Below are positions 1 to 5,563 of a DNA stretch of 8,048 nucleotides, one piece after another. Each line of letters begins with the position of its first letter. Position 1 is the stretch's first letter. The stretch is taken from NCBI GenBank assembly GCA_029881615.1, contig JAOUMF010000068.1, positions 1-8,048 of the forward strand. The letters run 5' to 3'. The stretch is from Alphaproteobacteria bacterium. Its GTDB lineage: Bacteria > Pseudomonadota > Alphaproteobacteria > UBA8366 > JADFVY01. The notes beneath the pieces are model-generated. The model was not told where the DNA came from and did no database searches. It saw only the letters and a list, made by a program, of their open reading frames with translations. Position numbers and translations under genes: made by a program.

Positions 1-197
1 CCCGAGACTTCGTGCCCCAGAATCATTGGCTCCTTGAGTTTTATAGGGCCGAATCCGCCATGTTTGTAATAGTGCAGGTCGGTGCCGCAGATTCCGCCGG
101 CGGCAAGCCGGATCAAAACTTCACCCGGTCCCGGTTTGACGTCGTCGAATTCGTCGATCCGGAGGTCCATGGCTGCGTGGGCGACGATAGCGCGCAT
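1..197 (-). CDS. idnD: L-idonate 5-dehydrogenase-like zinc alcohol dehydrogenase (5' part, runs off window)
   Basis: This is the N-terminal 65-66 residues of a medium-chain, zinc-dependent alcohol/polyol dehydrogenase; the rest lies left of base 1. The GroES-like start is visible: a PGPGEVLIR stretch (residues 22-30), then GGICGTDLHYYKHGG (34-48) with the catalytic-zinc cysteine C37, and GHE (61-63) with H62 and E63, as in the sorbitol/threonine/idonate dehydrogenase branch. The 'GTDLHYYKHGGFG' wording is what I associate with L-idonate 5-dehydrogenase, which oxidises L-idonate to 5-keto-D-gluconate with NAD(P)+ in the cytoplasm. The divergent neighbour is a gluconate 5-dehydrogenase-type SDR, which would act on that product. 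The ATG at 195-197 is preceded by a purine-rich AGGGATAAGAA stretch. Another sugar-alcohol or L-threonine dehydrogenase is possible, because the substrate-binding half is missing. Confidence 0.85.
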   Translation of the reverse strand, partial: MRAIVAHAAMDLRIDEFDDVKPGPGEVLIRLAAGGICGTDLHYYKHGGFGPIKLKEPMILGHEVS

Positions 198-233
198 AAT
201 TTCTTATCCCTGCAAATCCGGTCGGTGGAACGA

Positions 234-253
234 TCAGGCGACAAGATGCCTGA
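234..253. promoter_or_regulatory. Candidate operator: 6-bp inverted repeat, TCAGGC-N8-GCCTGA
   Basis: Perfect arms at 234-239 and 248-253 form a 20-bp dyad in the idnD/idnO intergenic region, about 37 bp upstream of the idnD start. The size suits a dimeric regulator of the GntR, LacI or IclR type, which often control gluconate/idonate genes. That role is inference; no regulator gene lies in the window. Confidence 0.35.
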
Positions 254-264
254 CAACGCCGGCC

Positions 265-298
265 TAAACAAGCTTGCCCCGCGCCGCCCTCTTGTTTA
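265..298. repeat. Inverted repeat TAAACAAG-N18-CTTGTTTA in the divergent idn region
   Basis: The 8-bp arms (265-272 and 291-298) are exact reverse complements, separated by 18 bp of GC-rich DNA. The left arm also overlaps a self-complementary CAAGCTTG (269-276). The arms are AT-rich in a GC-rich setting and sit directly upstream of the sigma-54-like element at 300-315. They could be paired half-sites for a regulator of both dehydrogenase genes. A terminator is unlikely because both flanking genes read away from the repeat. Confidence 0.35.
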
Positions 299-299
299 A

Positions 300-315
300 T
301 GGCTTGCCCGTTGCG
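300..315 (+). promoter_or_regulatory. Candidate sigma-54 (-24/-12) promoter for the idnO-like gene
   Basis: The sequence TGGC-N7-TTGC gives the invariant GG (301-302), exactly ten bases, then GC (313-314). This matches the RpoN pattern TGGCACG-N4-TTGC at 9 of the 11 fixed positions. A start about 12 bases further on would give an untranslated leader of roughly 50 nt before the ATG at 378. It is in the right orientation and no good sigma-70 pair was seen. The motif could still arise by chance, so this stays tentative. Confidence 0.4.
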
Positions 316-377
316 ACGGCGAATGCAATTGCTTTCGAAAGACGCCTTTGTCCCCCTTTATTCAGGAGTCCGTGATC

Positions 378-1151
378 ATGACCAAAGCAAACACCCTGTT
401 TGACCTGTCCGGCAAAACCGCGCTGATTACCGGCTCGTCGCAGGGCATCGGGTTCGCATTGGCGAAAGGTCTGGCGGGGGCCGGGGCGGCGGTCGTCATC
501 AATGGTCGTGACAAGGCGAAGGTCGCCGACGCCGCACAAAAGCTCGAAGCCGATGGCGCGACCGTTCATCGGCTGGCGTTCGACGCCTGCGATCACGACG
601 CCGTGAAGGCCGCCGTCGATGATTTCGAAGCCAATGTCGGGCCGATCGATATCCTGTTCAACAATGCGGGCATGCAACATCGCGCGCCGCTGGAAGATTT
701 TCCGGCCGATGCCTTCGACAGGATTCTCAACACCAACGTGAAGACGGTCTTCAATGTCGGCCAGGCCGTGGCGCGGCATATGATCGAACGTGGTGCGGGA
801 AAGATCATCAATATCGCCTCGGTGCAGACGTCGCTGGCGCGCCCCGGCATCGCGCCCTACACGGCGACGAAGGGCGCCGTCGGCAATCTGACGAAAGGCA
901 TGGCGACGGACTGGGCCAAATATGGACTGCAAGTCAACGCCATCGCGCCCGGTTATTTCGACACGCCCCTGAACGCGGCGCTGGTCGCCGATCCGGAATT
1001 CAGCGCCTGGCTGGAAAAACGCACGCCCGCCGGCCGCTGGGGAAAGGTCGAGGAACTCGTCGGCGCGGCGGTCTTCCTGTCGTCCGCGGGGTCGAGTTTC
1101 GTCAACGGGCACACCCTCTATGTGGACGGCGGCATCACCGCTTCCCTGTAA
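378..1151 (+). CDS. idnO: SDR oxidoreductase, gluconate 5-dehydrogenase type
   Basis: This is a complete 257-residue classical short-chain dehydrogenase/reductase, close to the roughly 254 aa of known gluconate 5-dehydrogenases. Visible motifs are the nucleotide-binding TGSSQGIG (18-25), NNAG (95-98), structural N120, and the catalytic S148, Y161 and K165 of the YxxxK motif (YTATK), followed by PG (191-192). The family member IdnO reversibly reduces 5-keto-D-gluconate to D-gluconate with NAD(P)H in the cytoplasm. Divergent pairing with an idonate dehydrogenase-like gene supports that assignment over a generic SDR. The ATG at 378 is chosen because CAGGAG lies at 363-368, nine bases upstream, and the protein then begins in the usual TLFDLSGKTALITG way; a longer in-frame start at 348 has no such support. 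Substrate specificity is inferred. Confidence 0.85.
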   Translation: MTKANTLFDLSGKTALITGSSQGIGFALAKGLAGAGAAVVINGRDKAKVADAAQKLEADGATVHRLAFDACDHDAVKAAVDDFEANVGPIDILFNNAGMQHRAPLEDFPADAFDRILNTNVKTVFNVGQAVARHMIERGAGKIINIASVQTSLARPGIAPYTATKGAVGNLTKGMATDWAKYGLQVNAIAPGYFDTPLNAALVADPEFSAWLEKRTPAGRWGKVEELVGAAVFLSSAGSSFVNGHTLYVDGGITASL

Positions 1152-1158
1152 AAGAGGG

Positions 1159-1171
1159 GCCGCAAGGCGGC
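1159..1171 (+). other. Small GC hairpin after the idnO-like gene
   Basis: GCCGC-AAG-GCGGC forms a five-pair stem with a three-base loop starting 8 bases after the stop codon. There is no following T-run, so it is not a convincing intrinsic terminator. It may stabilise the 3' end of the message or mean nothing. Confidence 0.2.
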
Positions 1172-1293
1172 ACCGGCCGCAAATTACGGATATGTGCCCC
1201 GTTCCTGGTTGTGCGGAGCCCTGCCTGTGCCGATATGCTAGGCTGTATCCTCTCGGCAATTGCCGGGGGTGAAACCAGATAACGAGGCAACGC

Positions 1294-1344
1294 ATGAGTG
1301 ACGCGGTGGCGATGGCCTGCCCGGCGCCCGGCGCCCGAGCCTGA
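1294..1344 (+). CDS. Possible 16-residue leader ORF upstream of the rhomboid gene
   Basis: An ATG at 1294 follows ACGAGG (1282-1287) with good spacing and opens a 16-codon frame, MSDAVAMACPAPGARA, ending in TGA at 1342-1344, 18 bases before the rhomboid ATG. It is in the same frame as the rhomboid gene, so the stop codon separates them. It could be a translated leader that couples ribosomes to the next gene, the remnant of a longer N-terminus cut by a nonsense change, or chance. The composition is Ala/Pro/Gly-rich with no recognisable motif. Confidence 0.25.
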   Translation: MSDAVAMACPAPGARA

Positions 1345-1362
1345 GGCCGCTGCGGAGAGCCC

Positions 1363-2247
1363 ATGGAGGATAACCCGGCCGAATTCGTCCTGGTTTACGC
1401 GTCGCGGTCGCGGCGGCGTTGCGACGAGCATGCGCTGGTGCTGCGGGCCATGGGCATTGCCAACCAGGTTCTGCCCGCCGACGGCGCCTTCGCCCTGCTG
1501 GTCGGGGCGGCGGACGCCGGGTACGCCCGCGAGCAGCTGCGGCTCTACTGGCAGGAACGCCGCGCCCGCCAGCCCCGCCCCGACGCCCGCCTGCGGGTGA
1601 ATGACGGGCTGGTTTGCGCCAGCCTCTATGGCCTGACCATATTGCTGTTCGACATGCTGGTGCGGAGCGAGGCCTTCGGACTGGACTGGTGGCGGGCGGG
1701 CATGAGCCAGGCCGGGCTGGTGCGGGCCGGCGAATGGTGGCGCGTGCTGACCGCCCTTACCCTGCACGGCGACGCGGTCCATCTTACCGGCAACCTGGTG
1801 TTCGGGCTGATGTTCTGTTTTCTGGCGGGCGGGACGCTGGGATGGGGGCTCGGCTGGGCCGGCATTCTTTTGGCGGGCGCGCTGGGCAACCTTCTCAACG
1901 CCCTGCTGCAGGCCCCTGGCCATATGTCGATCGGGGCCTCCACGGCGGTCTTCGCGGCGGTCGGCATCCTCGCGGCCCATGCATGGAAACGGCGGGGGCC
2001 ACGAATCAACCGCTGGGCGCCGCTGGGCGGGGGCGTGGCGCTGCTCGCCTTCATCGGGATGGGCGGCGAACGGACCGACGTTCTGGCCCACCTCACGGGC
2101 CTGGCGGCCGGCGGCCTGTTTGGCCTGGGATTCGCCGCGCTGGAGGCCCACGCACCGCTTGCGGCCTGGCATAAACATGCCCTCGGCCTCGCGGCCACCC
2201 TGCTGCTGGTGCTGGCCTGGACGTTGGCGCTGCTGGCCCACGGCTAG
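1363..2247 (+). CDS. Rhomboid-family intramembrane serine protease
   Basis: This 294-residue polytopic inner-membrane protein belongs to the rhomboid family (Peptidase S54), which cleaves membrane-spanning substrates inside the bilayer. Residues 1-80 are a polar N-terminal region starting AEFVLVYASRSR; the first membrane segment is about 83-100. WWRVLTALTLHGDAVHLTGN (125-144) carries the conserved H140 and N144. GAST (191-194) contains the predicted nucleophile S193, and AHLTG (242-246) the catalytic-dyad partner H243. A last hydrophobic segment spans about 273-292. The usual GxSG reads GAST here, a variant found in real rhomboids. The start has CGGAGAG (1353-1359) just upstream. It converges on the DUF1499 gene, leaving 13 bp between stop codons. 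The substrate is unknown. Confidence 0.88.
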   Translation: MEDNPAEFVLVYASRSRRRCDEHALVLRAMGIANQVLPADGAFALLVGAADAGYAREQLRLYWQERRARQPRPDARLRVNDGLVCASLYGLTILLFDMLVRSEAFGLDWWRAGMSQAGLVRAGEWWRVLTALTLHGDAVHLTGNLVFGLMFCFLAGGTLGWGLGWAGILLAGALGNLLNALLQAPGHMSIGASTAVFAAVGILAAHAWKRRGPRINRWAPLGGGVALLAFIGMGGERTDVLAHLTGLAAGGLFGLGFAALEAHAPLAAWHKHALGLAATLLLVLAWTLALLAHG

Positions 2248-2260
2248 GGGAGCTGCCGAT

Positions 2261-2761
2261 TTACGGCTCCTGCCGCAGCACGCCCAGCCAGGCCTCCACT
2301 CGGGCCCGGTTCACGCCCAGATCGCTTCTGCCATAAATTGATCGGCTGTAGACGGCGATCGTGGATTGCGCCGGCGGAACGGGGACGAAACGCACAGTGA
2401 TGATGTCGGGGAAGCGGAAACGGGCCGTGCGCACGACATAGTCAATCTGCATCCCGCCGTCATATTCCGCCAGCAGCGCCATGCGGGGCTGGGCCGCCGC
2501 GACCGCCTGCCAGCGTTCACGCAACCGGGCAGGTGGTATGTCGAACACCGGGCTGAAACCGTGCGGATCTGCGGCACAAAGGTCGGGAGGACAAAGCAGA
2601 TACTGGTTCGGCTTGGCGGTGAGTTGCAATGCCGTGAAATCGATGGGCGCTACCTCGCCCACGGGAAACAGGGCCGTCAGCGGCCGCGCGCCGAGCGGCG
2701 TGAATAGCAGCACCGCGCCCGCCACGGCGACGAACAGGACAAGGATCGACAGGTATCCCAT
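2261..2761 (-). CDS. DUF1499 family protein, membrane-anchored
   Basis: This 166-residue protein has an N-terminal hydrophobic segment (about 3-21), an anchor or uncleaved signal, followed by a soluble domain matching my memory of DUF1499. Landmarks are KPNQYLLCPPDLC (50-62), FDIP (73-76), QPRM (91-94), MQIDYVVRT (104-112), FPD (118-120), and the closing YSRSIYGRSDLGVNRARVEA (138-157). No biochemical function is established for the family. The domain probably faces the periplasm. The two cysteines C57 and C62 could form a disulphide there. The ATG at 2761 is preferred to an upstream in-frame ATG at 2902 because GAGGAAG (2765-2771) sits immediately before it and the protein then starts with its membrane segment. 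It is convergent with the rhomboid gene and is probably an independent unit. Confidence 0.8.
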   Translation of the reverse strand: MGYLSILVLFVAVAGAVLLFTPLGARPLTALFPVGEVAPIDFTALQLTAKPNQYLLCPPDLCAADPHGFSPVFDIPPARLRERWQAVAAAQPRMALLAEYDGGMQIDYVVRTARFRFPDIITVRFVPVPPAQSTIAVYSRSIYGRSDLGVNRARVEAWLGVLRQEP

Positions 2762-3015
2762 CAACTTCCTCAATTTCGGCCTCCCACCGCCGGCCATTGC
2801 CGGAACGGTCCATGGATTAGCACACGCTTGGAGCAATAGCGCGTATTCGCAATCCTGCCATGGGAAAAAATGAACATCCTTGCGGGATCTCCCCGGGGCC
2901 AAGCGGGAAGAGACCGACCAGCATCACCGGCGCGAATATAAAATCCGCAGCCATTCTTCCGGTGCCATCCATCGACATGCTCAAGATGAGGCCGTCGTAC
3001 CGCTTCGAGCGTCGG
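2762..3015. other. Non-coding stretch between DUF1499 gene and small orphan gene
   Basis: These 254 bp should contain the promoter of the minus-strand DUF1499 gene, but no convincing -35/-10 pair was found. A five-pair stem CCGGC-N4-GCCGG lies at 2790-2803. Plus-strand frames cross the stretch but run antisense to the better-supported small gene at 3016-3219. Confidence 0.5.
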
Positions 3016-3219
3016 CTATTTTTCGTGTGCCAAATATTCGGCCGAGGCCACGGTTGCGTCGTGCAACAGTTCGTCAGCGATCATTCGGGTCATTTTGGCT
3101 ACCGCGTCCAACGGATAGTCAGGCGAACTCTGGTCACCGTATTTTCCGGCAGCCACCAGTTGGGCGGCGGCCTGAATACAGGAAGAGATCAGGATTGCGC
3201 GACGATTGTCGGTTGTCAT
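3016..3219 (-). CDS. Small hypothetical protein (67 aa)
   Basis: I do not recognise this gene. It encodes a 67-residue soluble protein starting MTTDNRRAILISSCIQAAAQ, without signal peptide or membrane segment and apparently largely helical. Middle residues KYGDQSSPDYPLDAV (36-50) look like a loop between two helices; the C-terminus LLHDATVASAEYLAHEK is again helical. Support comes from the strong GGAAGGA (about 3227-3233) upstream of the ATG at 3219 and from third positions that are mostly G/C. The longer frame beginning at 3249 would put this ribosome-binding site inside the gene, so the shorter start is chosen. It stands alone between two AT-rich spacers and is divergent from the 63-aa gene. 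Similar short proteins occur in phage remnants and conserved alphaproteobacterial families; neither can be claimed here. Confidence 0.6.
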   Translation of the reverse strand: MTTDNRRAILISSCIQAAAQLVAAGKYGDQSSPDYPLDAVAKMTRMIADELLHDATVASAEYLAHEK

Positions 3220-3251
3220 GTCACTATCCTTCCTTGTCAGAGGGAGCATTA

Positions 3252-3280
3252 ACCATAAACCTTAACACAACGCCGATTAA
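3252..3280 (-). promoter_or_regulatory. Weak promoter candidate for the 67-aa gene
   Basis: On the minus strand, TTAATC (3275-3280) and TATGGT (3252-3257) are 17 bases apart, and the -10 lies about 32 bases from the start codon. The -10 matches consensus at 4 of 6 bases and the -35 at 3 of 6, so the call is tentative. Confidence 0.28.
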
Positions 3281-3471
3281 GGGCCTATGGCCAAACAAGG
3301 CCGGTCGCGAGCGCAACCTTAGAAAAGGGCAGATATCCTACGAAAACAAACCCAATGGGCGTATGTCAAATCGAATGTATATGTTTTTTTAATCATTAAG
3401 TTTAGCTTTGGTGGAATTTTTACGCATGAGAGCCGTTTAAGTGGAAGTTGAATTCTGGGGAGAATATTCAC
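3281..3471. other. AT-rich intergenic stretch between two divergent small genes
   Basis: The DNA from about 3310 to 3471 is clearly more AT-rich than the surrounding genes. It includes a run of seven T (3384-3390) with no stable hairpin before it and a GGCCTATGGCC dyad (3282-3292). The plus-strand small gene must have its promoter here, but no clear hexamer pair was found. The composition could reflect a regulatory region or acquired DNA. Confidence 0.4.
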
Positions 3472-3663
3472 ATGAAGTTATTTGCTTTATTTATCGAGTC
3501 GTTCCGGGTGGCCAGTCAGTTGGGAAACGCGCGCGGCGCGGCCGACATAGACCTGGCCCGGAACAAAATCAACGCCTGTTGCGACAAGACACCCGCGCGC
3601 AGGGGTATGGTGGCCGCCAGCAGCACGACGATCTTTGACGGCCCCTTCGCAAAACAGGCCTGA
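3472..3663 (+). CDS. Small hypothetical protein (63 aa)
   Basis: I do not recognise this gene. It encodes 63 residues beginning MKLFALFIESFRVASQLGNA. Residues 1-35 look like an amphipathic helix: a hydrophobic first turn, then alternating Arg/Asp/Glu with Ala and Leu. A CC pair follows at about 36-37 and the tail is polar and probably unstructured. GGGGAGA (3457-3463), eight bases before the ATG at 3472, is a strong ribosome-binding site and fixes the start; an earlier in-frame ATG at 3448 lacks one. The first half loosely recalls short alphaproteobacterial proteins such as DUF1127, but the Arg-rich C-terminal signature of that family is absent. It converges on the GST-like gene with a 48-bp gap. 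Confidence 0.55.
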   Translation: MKLFALFIESFRVASQLGNARGAADIDLARNKINACCDKTPARRGMVAASSTTIFDGPFAKQA

Positions 3664-3711
3664 GTCGACAGACATCCCGGCGATTGGACGACAATTAGCG
3701 GATGGAAGCCT

Positions 3712-4632
3712 TTAACCCTTCGCCACCTTGTAGCCCATCACCGGGAAATGGATGGCCACGCGACCGACGCGCTCGTCTTCGCGGGCTATCGCAATCTCGT
3801 GACGGCGCAAGCTGAGAACCGTTCCCTGAACCGTGAAACCGCCGTAATCGGGGGTTATCGTTACCGCATCGCCAGGTTTCAGGCCGCGCGGGTCGGCAGG
3901 GTCGGAAACTTCCGGCGTTATGGGCTGATGCGCGGCAGCGATGTCCAGGGCTTCGGCTGCCGTCATCTCGGTTACGTCGCCATGACCGATGCCCGCCATC
4001 CGTTCCTCCCAGGCGCAGAGGTTGGGGAACTGCGACAGGAAACCCGGCCCACCGTCCCAGCGCCCACGGATGAACCAGGCCAGATAATATACCAGCGCAT
4101 CGGGCAGTCCCGGCGCGGCGCCCAGCATGAATTTCCGGCCGGTGGCCAGCCGTTCCTCGACCCAGCCGAACTGAACACGCAAATTCGCGATGCTGCCGGC
4201 AAGGTCGGCCTCCAGCTTTTCCATGTTCCAGTCGGACCCAAAATATATCCGCCCGCGGTCGCGCAGGAATTCCGGCGGCATTTTCTGGTGCTGGGCCCCG
4301 AACACCACCTCCAGCGCGGTCTGGAAAAACGGTCCGTCGGTCCAACGCGACACGCCCCAGACCATGCCGTCGGCGCCGCCGGGATAGAGCGTGGTTTCGG
4401 GAAAACGCTCTTGAAGCGCACGGGCGATGCAAAGGCTATCGCAGAAAATATCGGCGCCGATCTGCATGACCGGGGTCAACCGATAACCGCCGGTCAGCGG
4501 CATCAGGTCGGGCTTGGGCGGCAGACGGGGAATTTCCACCGACCGCCAGTCCAATCCCTTGATGCCCAGAATGACGCGGATCTTCTCGGAAACCGGCGAC
4601 TGCGGATAATGATGCAGGATGATGTCTGGCAT
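3712..4632 (-). CDS. Glutathione S-transferase family protein with extra C-terminal domain
   Basis: This 306-residue cytosolic protein is longer than a typical 200-230 aa GST. Residues 2-80 form a thioredoxin-like GST-N domain: HHYPQSPVSEKIR (7-19) with candidate catalytic Ser (S12 or S15), the cis-proline of TPV (P54), and DS (65-66), which binds the glutamyl part of glutathione. Residues 90-235 are an all-helical GST-C region with GLPDALVYYLAWF (175-187). The remaining residues, about 248-306 (GLKPGDAVTITPDYGG to HFPVMGYKV), look like a small beta-barrel of alternating hydrophobic and charged strands. Such proteins conjugate or isomerise electrophiles with glutathione; the substrate is unknown. 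The ATG at 4632 has GGAAGGA upstream, and an extended -10 box lies just beyond it. It follows the aldolase by 78 bp on the same strand. Confidence 0.82.
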   Translation of the reverse strand: MPDIILHHYPQSPVSEKIRVILGIKGLDWRSVEIPRLPPKPDLMPLTGGYRLTPVMQIGADIFCDSLCIARALQERFPETTLYPGGADGMVWGVSRWTDGPFFQTALEVVFGAQHQKMPPEFLRDRGRIYFGSDWNMEKLEADLAGSIANLRVQFGWVEERLATGRKFMLGAAPGLPDALVYYLAWFIRGRWDGGPGFLSQFPNLCAWEERMAGIGHGDVTEMTAAEALDIAAAHQPITPEVSDPADPRGLKPGDAVTITPDYGGFTVQGTVLSLRRHEIAIAREDERVGRVAIHFPVMGYKVAKG

Positions 4633-4663
4633 GGCGCTTATCCTTCCATGTCGAGATACAGGC

Positions 4664-4672
4664 ATTATAGCA
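4664..4672 (-). promoter_or_regulatory. Extended -10 promoter for the GST-like gene
   Basis: Read on the minus strand, the sequence is TGCTATAAT: a perfect TATAAT preceded by the TGn extension. Such elements can work without a good -35, and none is evident. The predicted transcript would start about 25 nt before the ATG at 4632. The GST-like gene can therefore be expressed separately from the aldolase upstream. Confidence 0.55.
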
Positions 4673-4710
4673 CGACCGGGCAGTCCACGGCGCTAAAGCA
4701 GACAGCTTAA

Positions 4711-5481
4711 CTAGATTTTCCGCATATCCTTCAACTGCGCCAGGGCCGCATCGCGCAGCAGGGTTATATCGCTGGCCGCGGTGACGAAATCATAGCCACG
4801 CGCGGCCATTTGGGCGACGTCCAGATTGGGCACCGCCAACCCGCCCAGCAGCTTGCCCGCCGCCTTGATTGCATCCTCTGCGCGTTCCCTCAGCGCGATA
4901 ACGGCCGCGTCGTCGAACTGACCCAGCTTGCCGATGCTACCCGACAGGTCAATCGGGCCGATAAACAGCATATCTACGCCATCGACGGCGGCGATTTCAG
5001 GGATTGCATCCACCGCCTCTGCCGTCTCGATCTGACAGATAACCAGCAAATTGTCCCGCGCGTTATTAAAATAATCCCCTGCCGCCATGCCGTAATCGGA
5101 AGCACGCACCAGCCCGTAAGCCGCGCCGCGCACGCCGTCGGGCGGGTATCGGCAGGCCGCCACGGCAGCACGAGCCTCTTCGGCCGAATTGATGCTCGGA
5201 ATCATCACGCCCTCGGGGCCGATATCCAGCACACGCTTCAAGGCCACGGGGTCGTTCCAGGGAACGCGGATAATCGGCGCCGATGGCGTCGCCGACATCG
5301 CCTGCATGATCTGGATCGCGCCAACCAGATCGCCCGAACCATGTTCATGGTCAATGATCATCGCGTCATAGCCGGCCAACGCCAGAACCTCGGCGGCAAT
5401 CGGACTACATAGATGCAGCCAGCAGCCGTAACCACGCCCGCCCGCCAGAAGCCGTTGCTTGAAGCTATTTTCACGATACAT
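4711..5481 (-). CDS. HpcH/HpaI family class II aldolase
   Basis: This 256-residue protein has the normal length for HpcH/HpaI aldolases, metal-dependent enzymes that split 2-keto-4-hydroxy acids (such as 4-hydroxy-2-oxoheptanedioate or 2-keto-3-deoxyglucarate) into pyruvate and an aldehyde. Family residues are present: DHEHG (44-48) with catalytic H47, the pyruvate-binding R72 in IRVPW, the G-x-GVMIPSINSAEEA segment (88-103), Q150 and metal-ligand E152 in CQIET, and metal-ligand D178 in IGPIDLS. A TIM-barrel fold is expected. GGGGAGG (5488-5494) upstream of the ATG at 5481 is a near-ideal ribosome-binding site. The gene follows the histidine kinase by 81 bp. The exact substrate cannot be read from sequence; a sugar-acid or aromatic-catabolism role is plausible. 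Confidence 0.88.
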   Translation of the reverse strand: MYRENSFKQRLLAGGRGYGCWLHLCSPIAAEVLALAGYDAMIIDHEHGSGDLVGAIQIMQAMSATPSAPIIRVPWNDPVALKRVLDIGPEGVMIPSINSAEEARAAVAACRYPPDGVRGAAYGLVRASDYGMAAGDYFNNARDNLLVICQIETAEAVDAIPEIAAVDGVDMLFIGPIDLSGSIGKLGQFDDAAVIALRERAEDAIKAAGKLLGGLAVPNLDVAQMAARGYDFVTAASDITLLRDAALAQLKDMRKI

Positions 5482-5491
5482 AAGGCACCTC

Positions 5492-5513
5492 CCCGGACAA
5501 AAACATGTCCGGG
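5492..5513. promoter_or_regulatory. 8-bp dyad abutting the aldolase ribosome-binding site
   Basis: Arms CCCGGACA (5492-5499) and TGTCCGGG (5506-5513) are exact reverse complements around a 6-nt loop. In the minus-strand message the stem ends in the GGG that begins the aldolase GGGGAGG ribosome-binding site. It could be an RNA hairpin that limits translation or a DNA operator. There is no T-run, so it is not an intrinsic terminator. Confidence 0.45.
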
Positions 5514-5532
5514 TCTATCACGCCTTTCAGGC

Positions 5533-5563
5533 AGGCCGCAAGGTGGCGCCGCCGTGGCGGCCT
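5533..5563 (-). other. GC-rich stem-loop at the histidine kinase stop codon
   Basis: AGGCCGC (5533-5539) and GCGGCCT (5557-5563) pair over a 17-nt loop that is itself GC-rich. A short GCC-N5-GGC stem follows (5522-5532). Without a U-tract this could only slow or protect the transcript between kinase and aldolase. Confidence 0.25.

Noticed and set aside
1209..1239. TTGTGC / TATGCT as a sigma-70 promoter for the rhomboid gene
   Set aside because: The spacer is 19 bases and both boxes are imperfect, so it is too weak to list as a feature.
264..1364. Long minus-strand frame of 366 codons over the SDR gene
   Set aside because: It is antisense to a motif-complete SDR, has Arg/Gly-rich low-quality composition and matches no family; it is a shadow of GC-rich coding DNA.
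1135..2241. Minus-strand frame of 368 codons over the rhomboid gene
   Set aside because: Its Gln/Pro/Arg-rich composition is typical of antisense reading, and the plus strand has all rhomboid catalytic motifs.
3384..3390. Run of seven T as part of an intrinsic terminator
   Set aside because: No stable hairpin precedes it, and no upstream plus-strand gene needs termination there.
2880..3392. Plus-strand frame of 170 codons across the 2762-3471 region
   Set aside because: Arg/His-rich with no domain, no good ribosome-binding site, and antisense to the 67-aa gene, which has better start signals and codon use.
3748..4710. Plus-strand frame of 320 codons over the GST-like gene
   Set aside because: It is antisense to a gene with clear GST motifs, and its composition is of shadow type.
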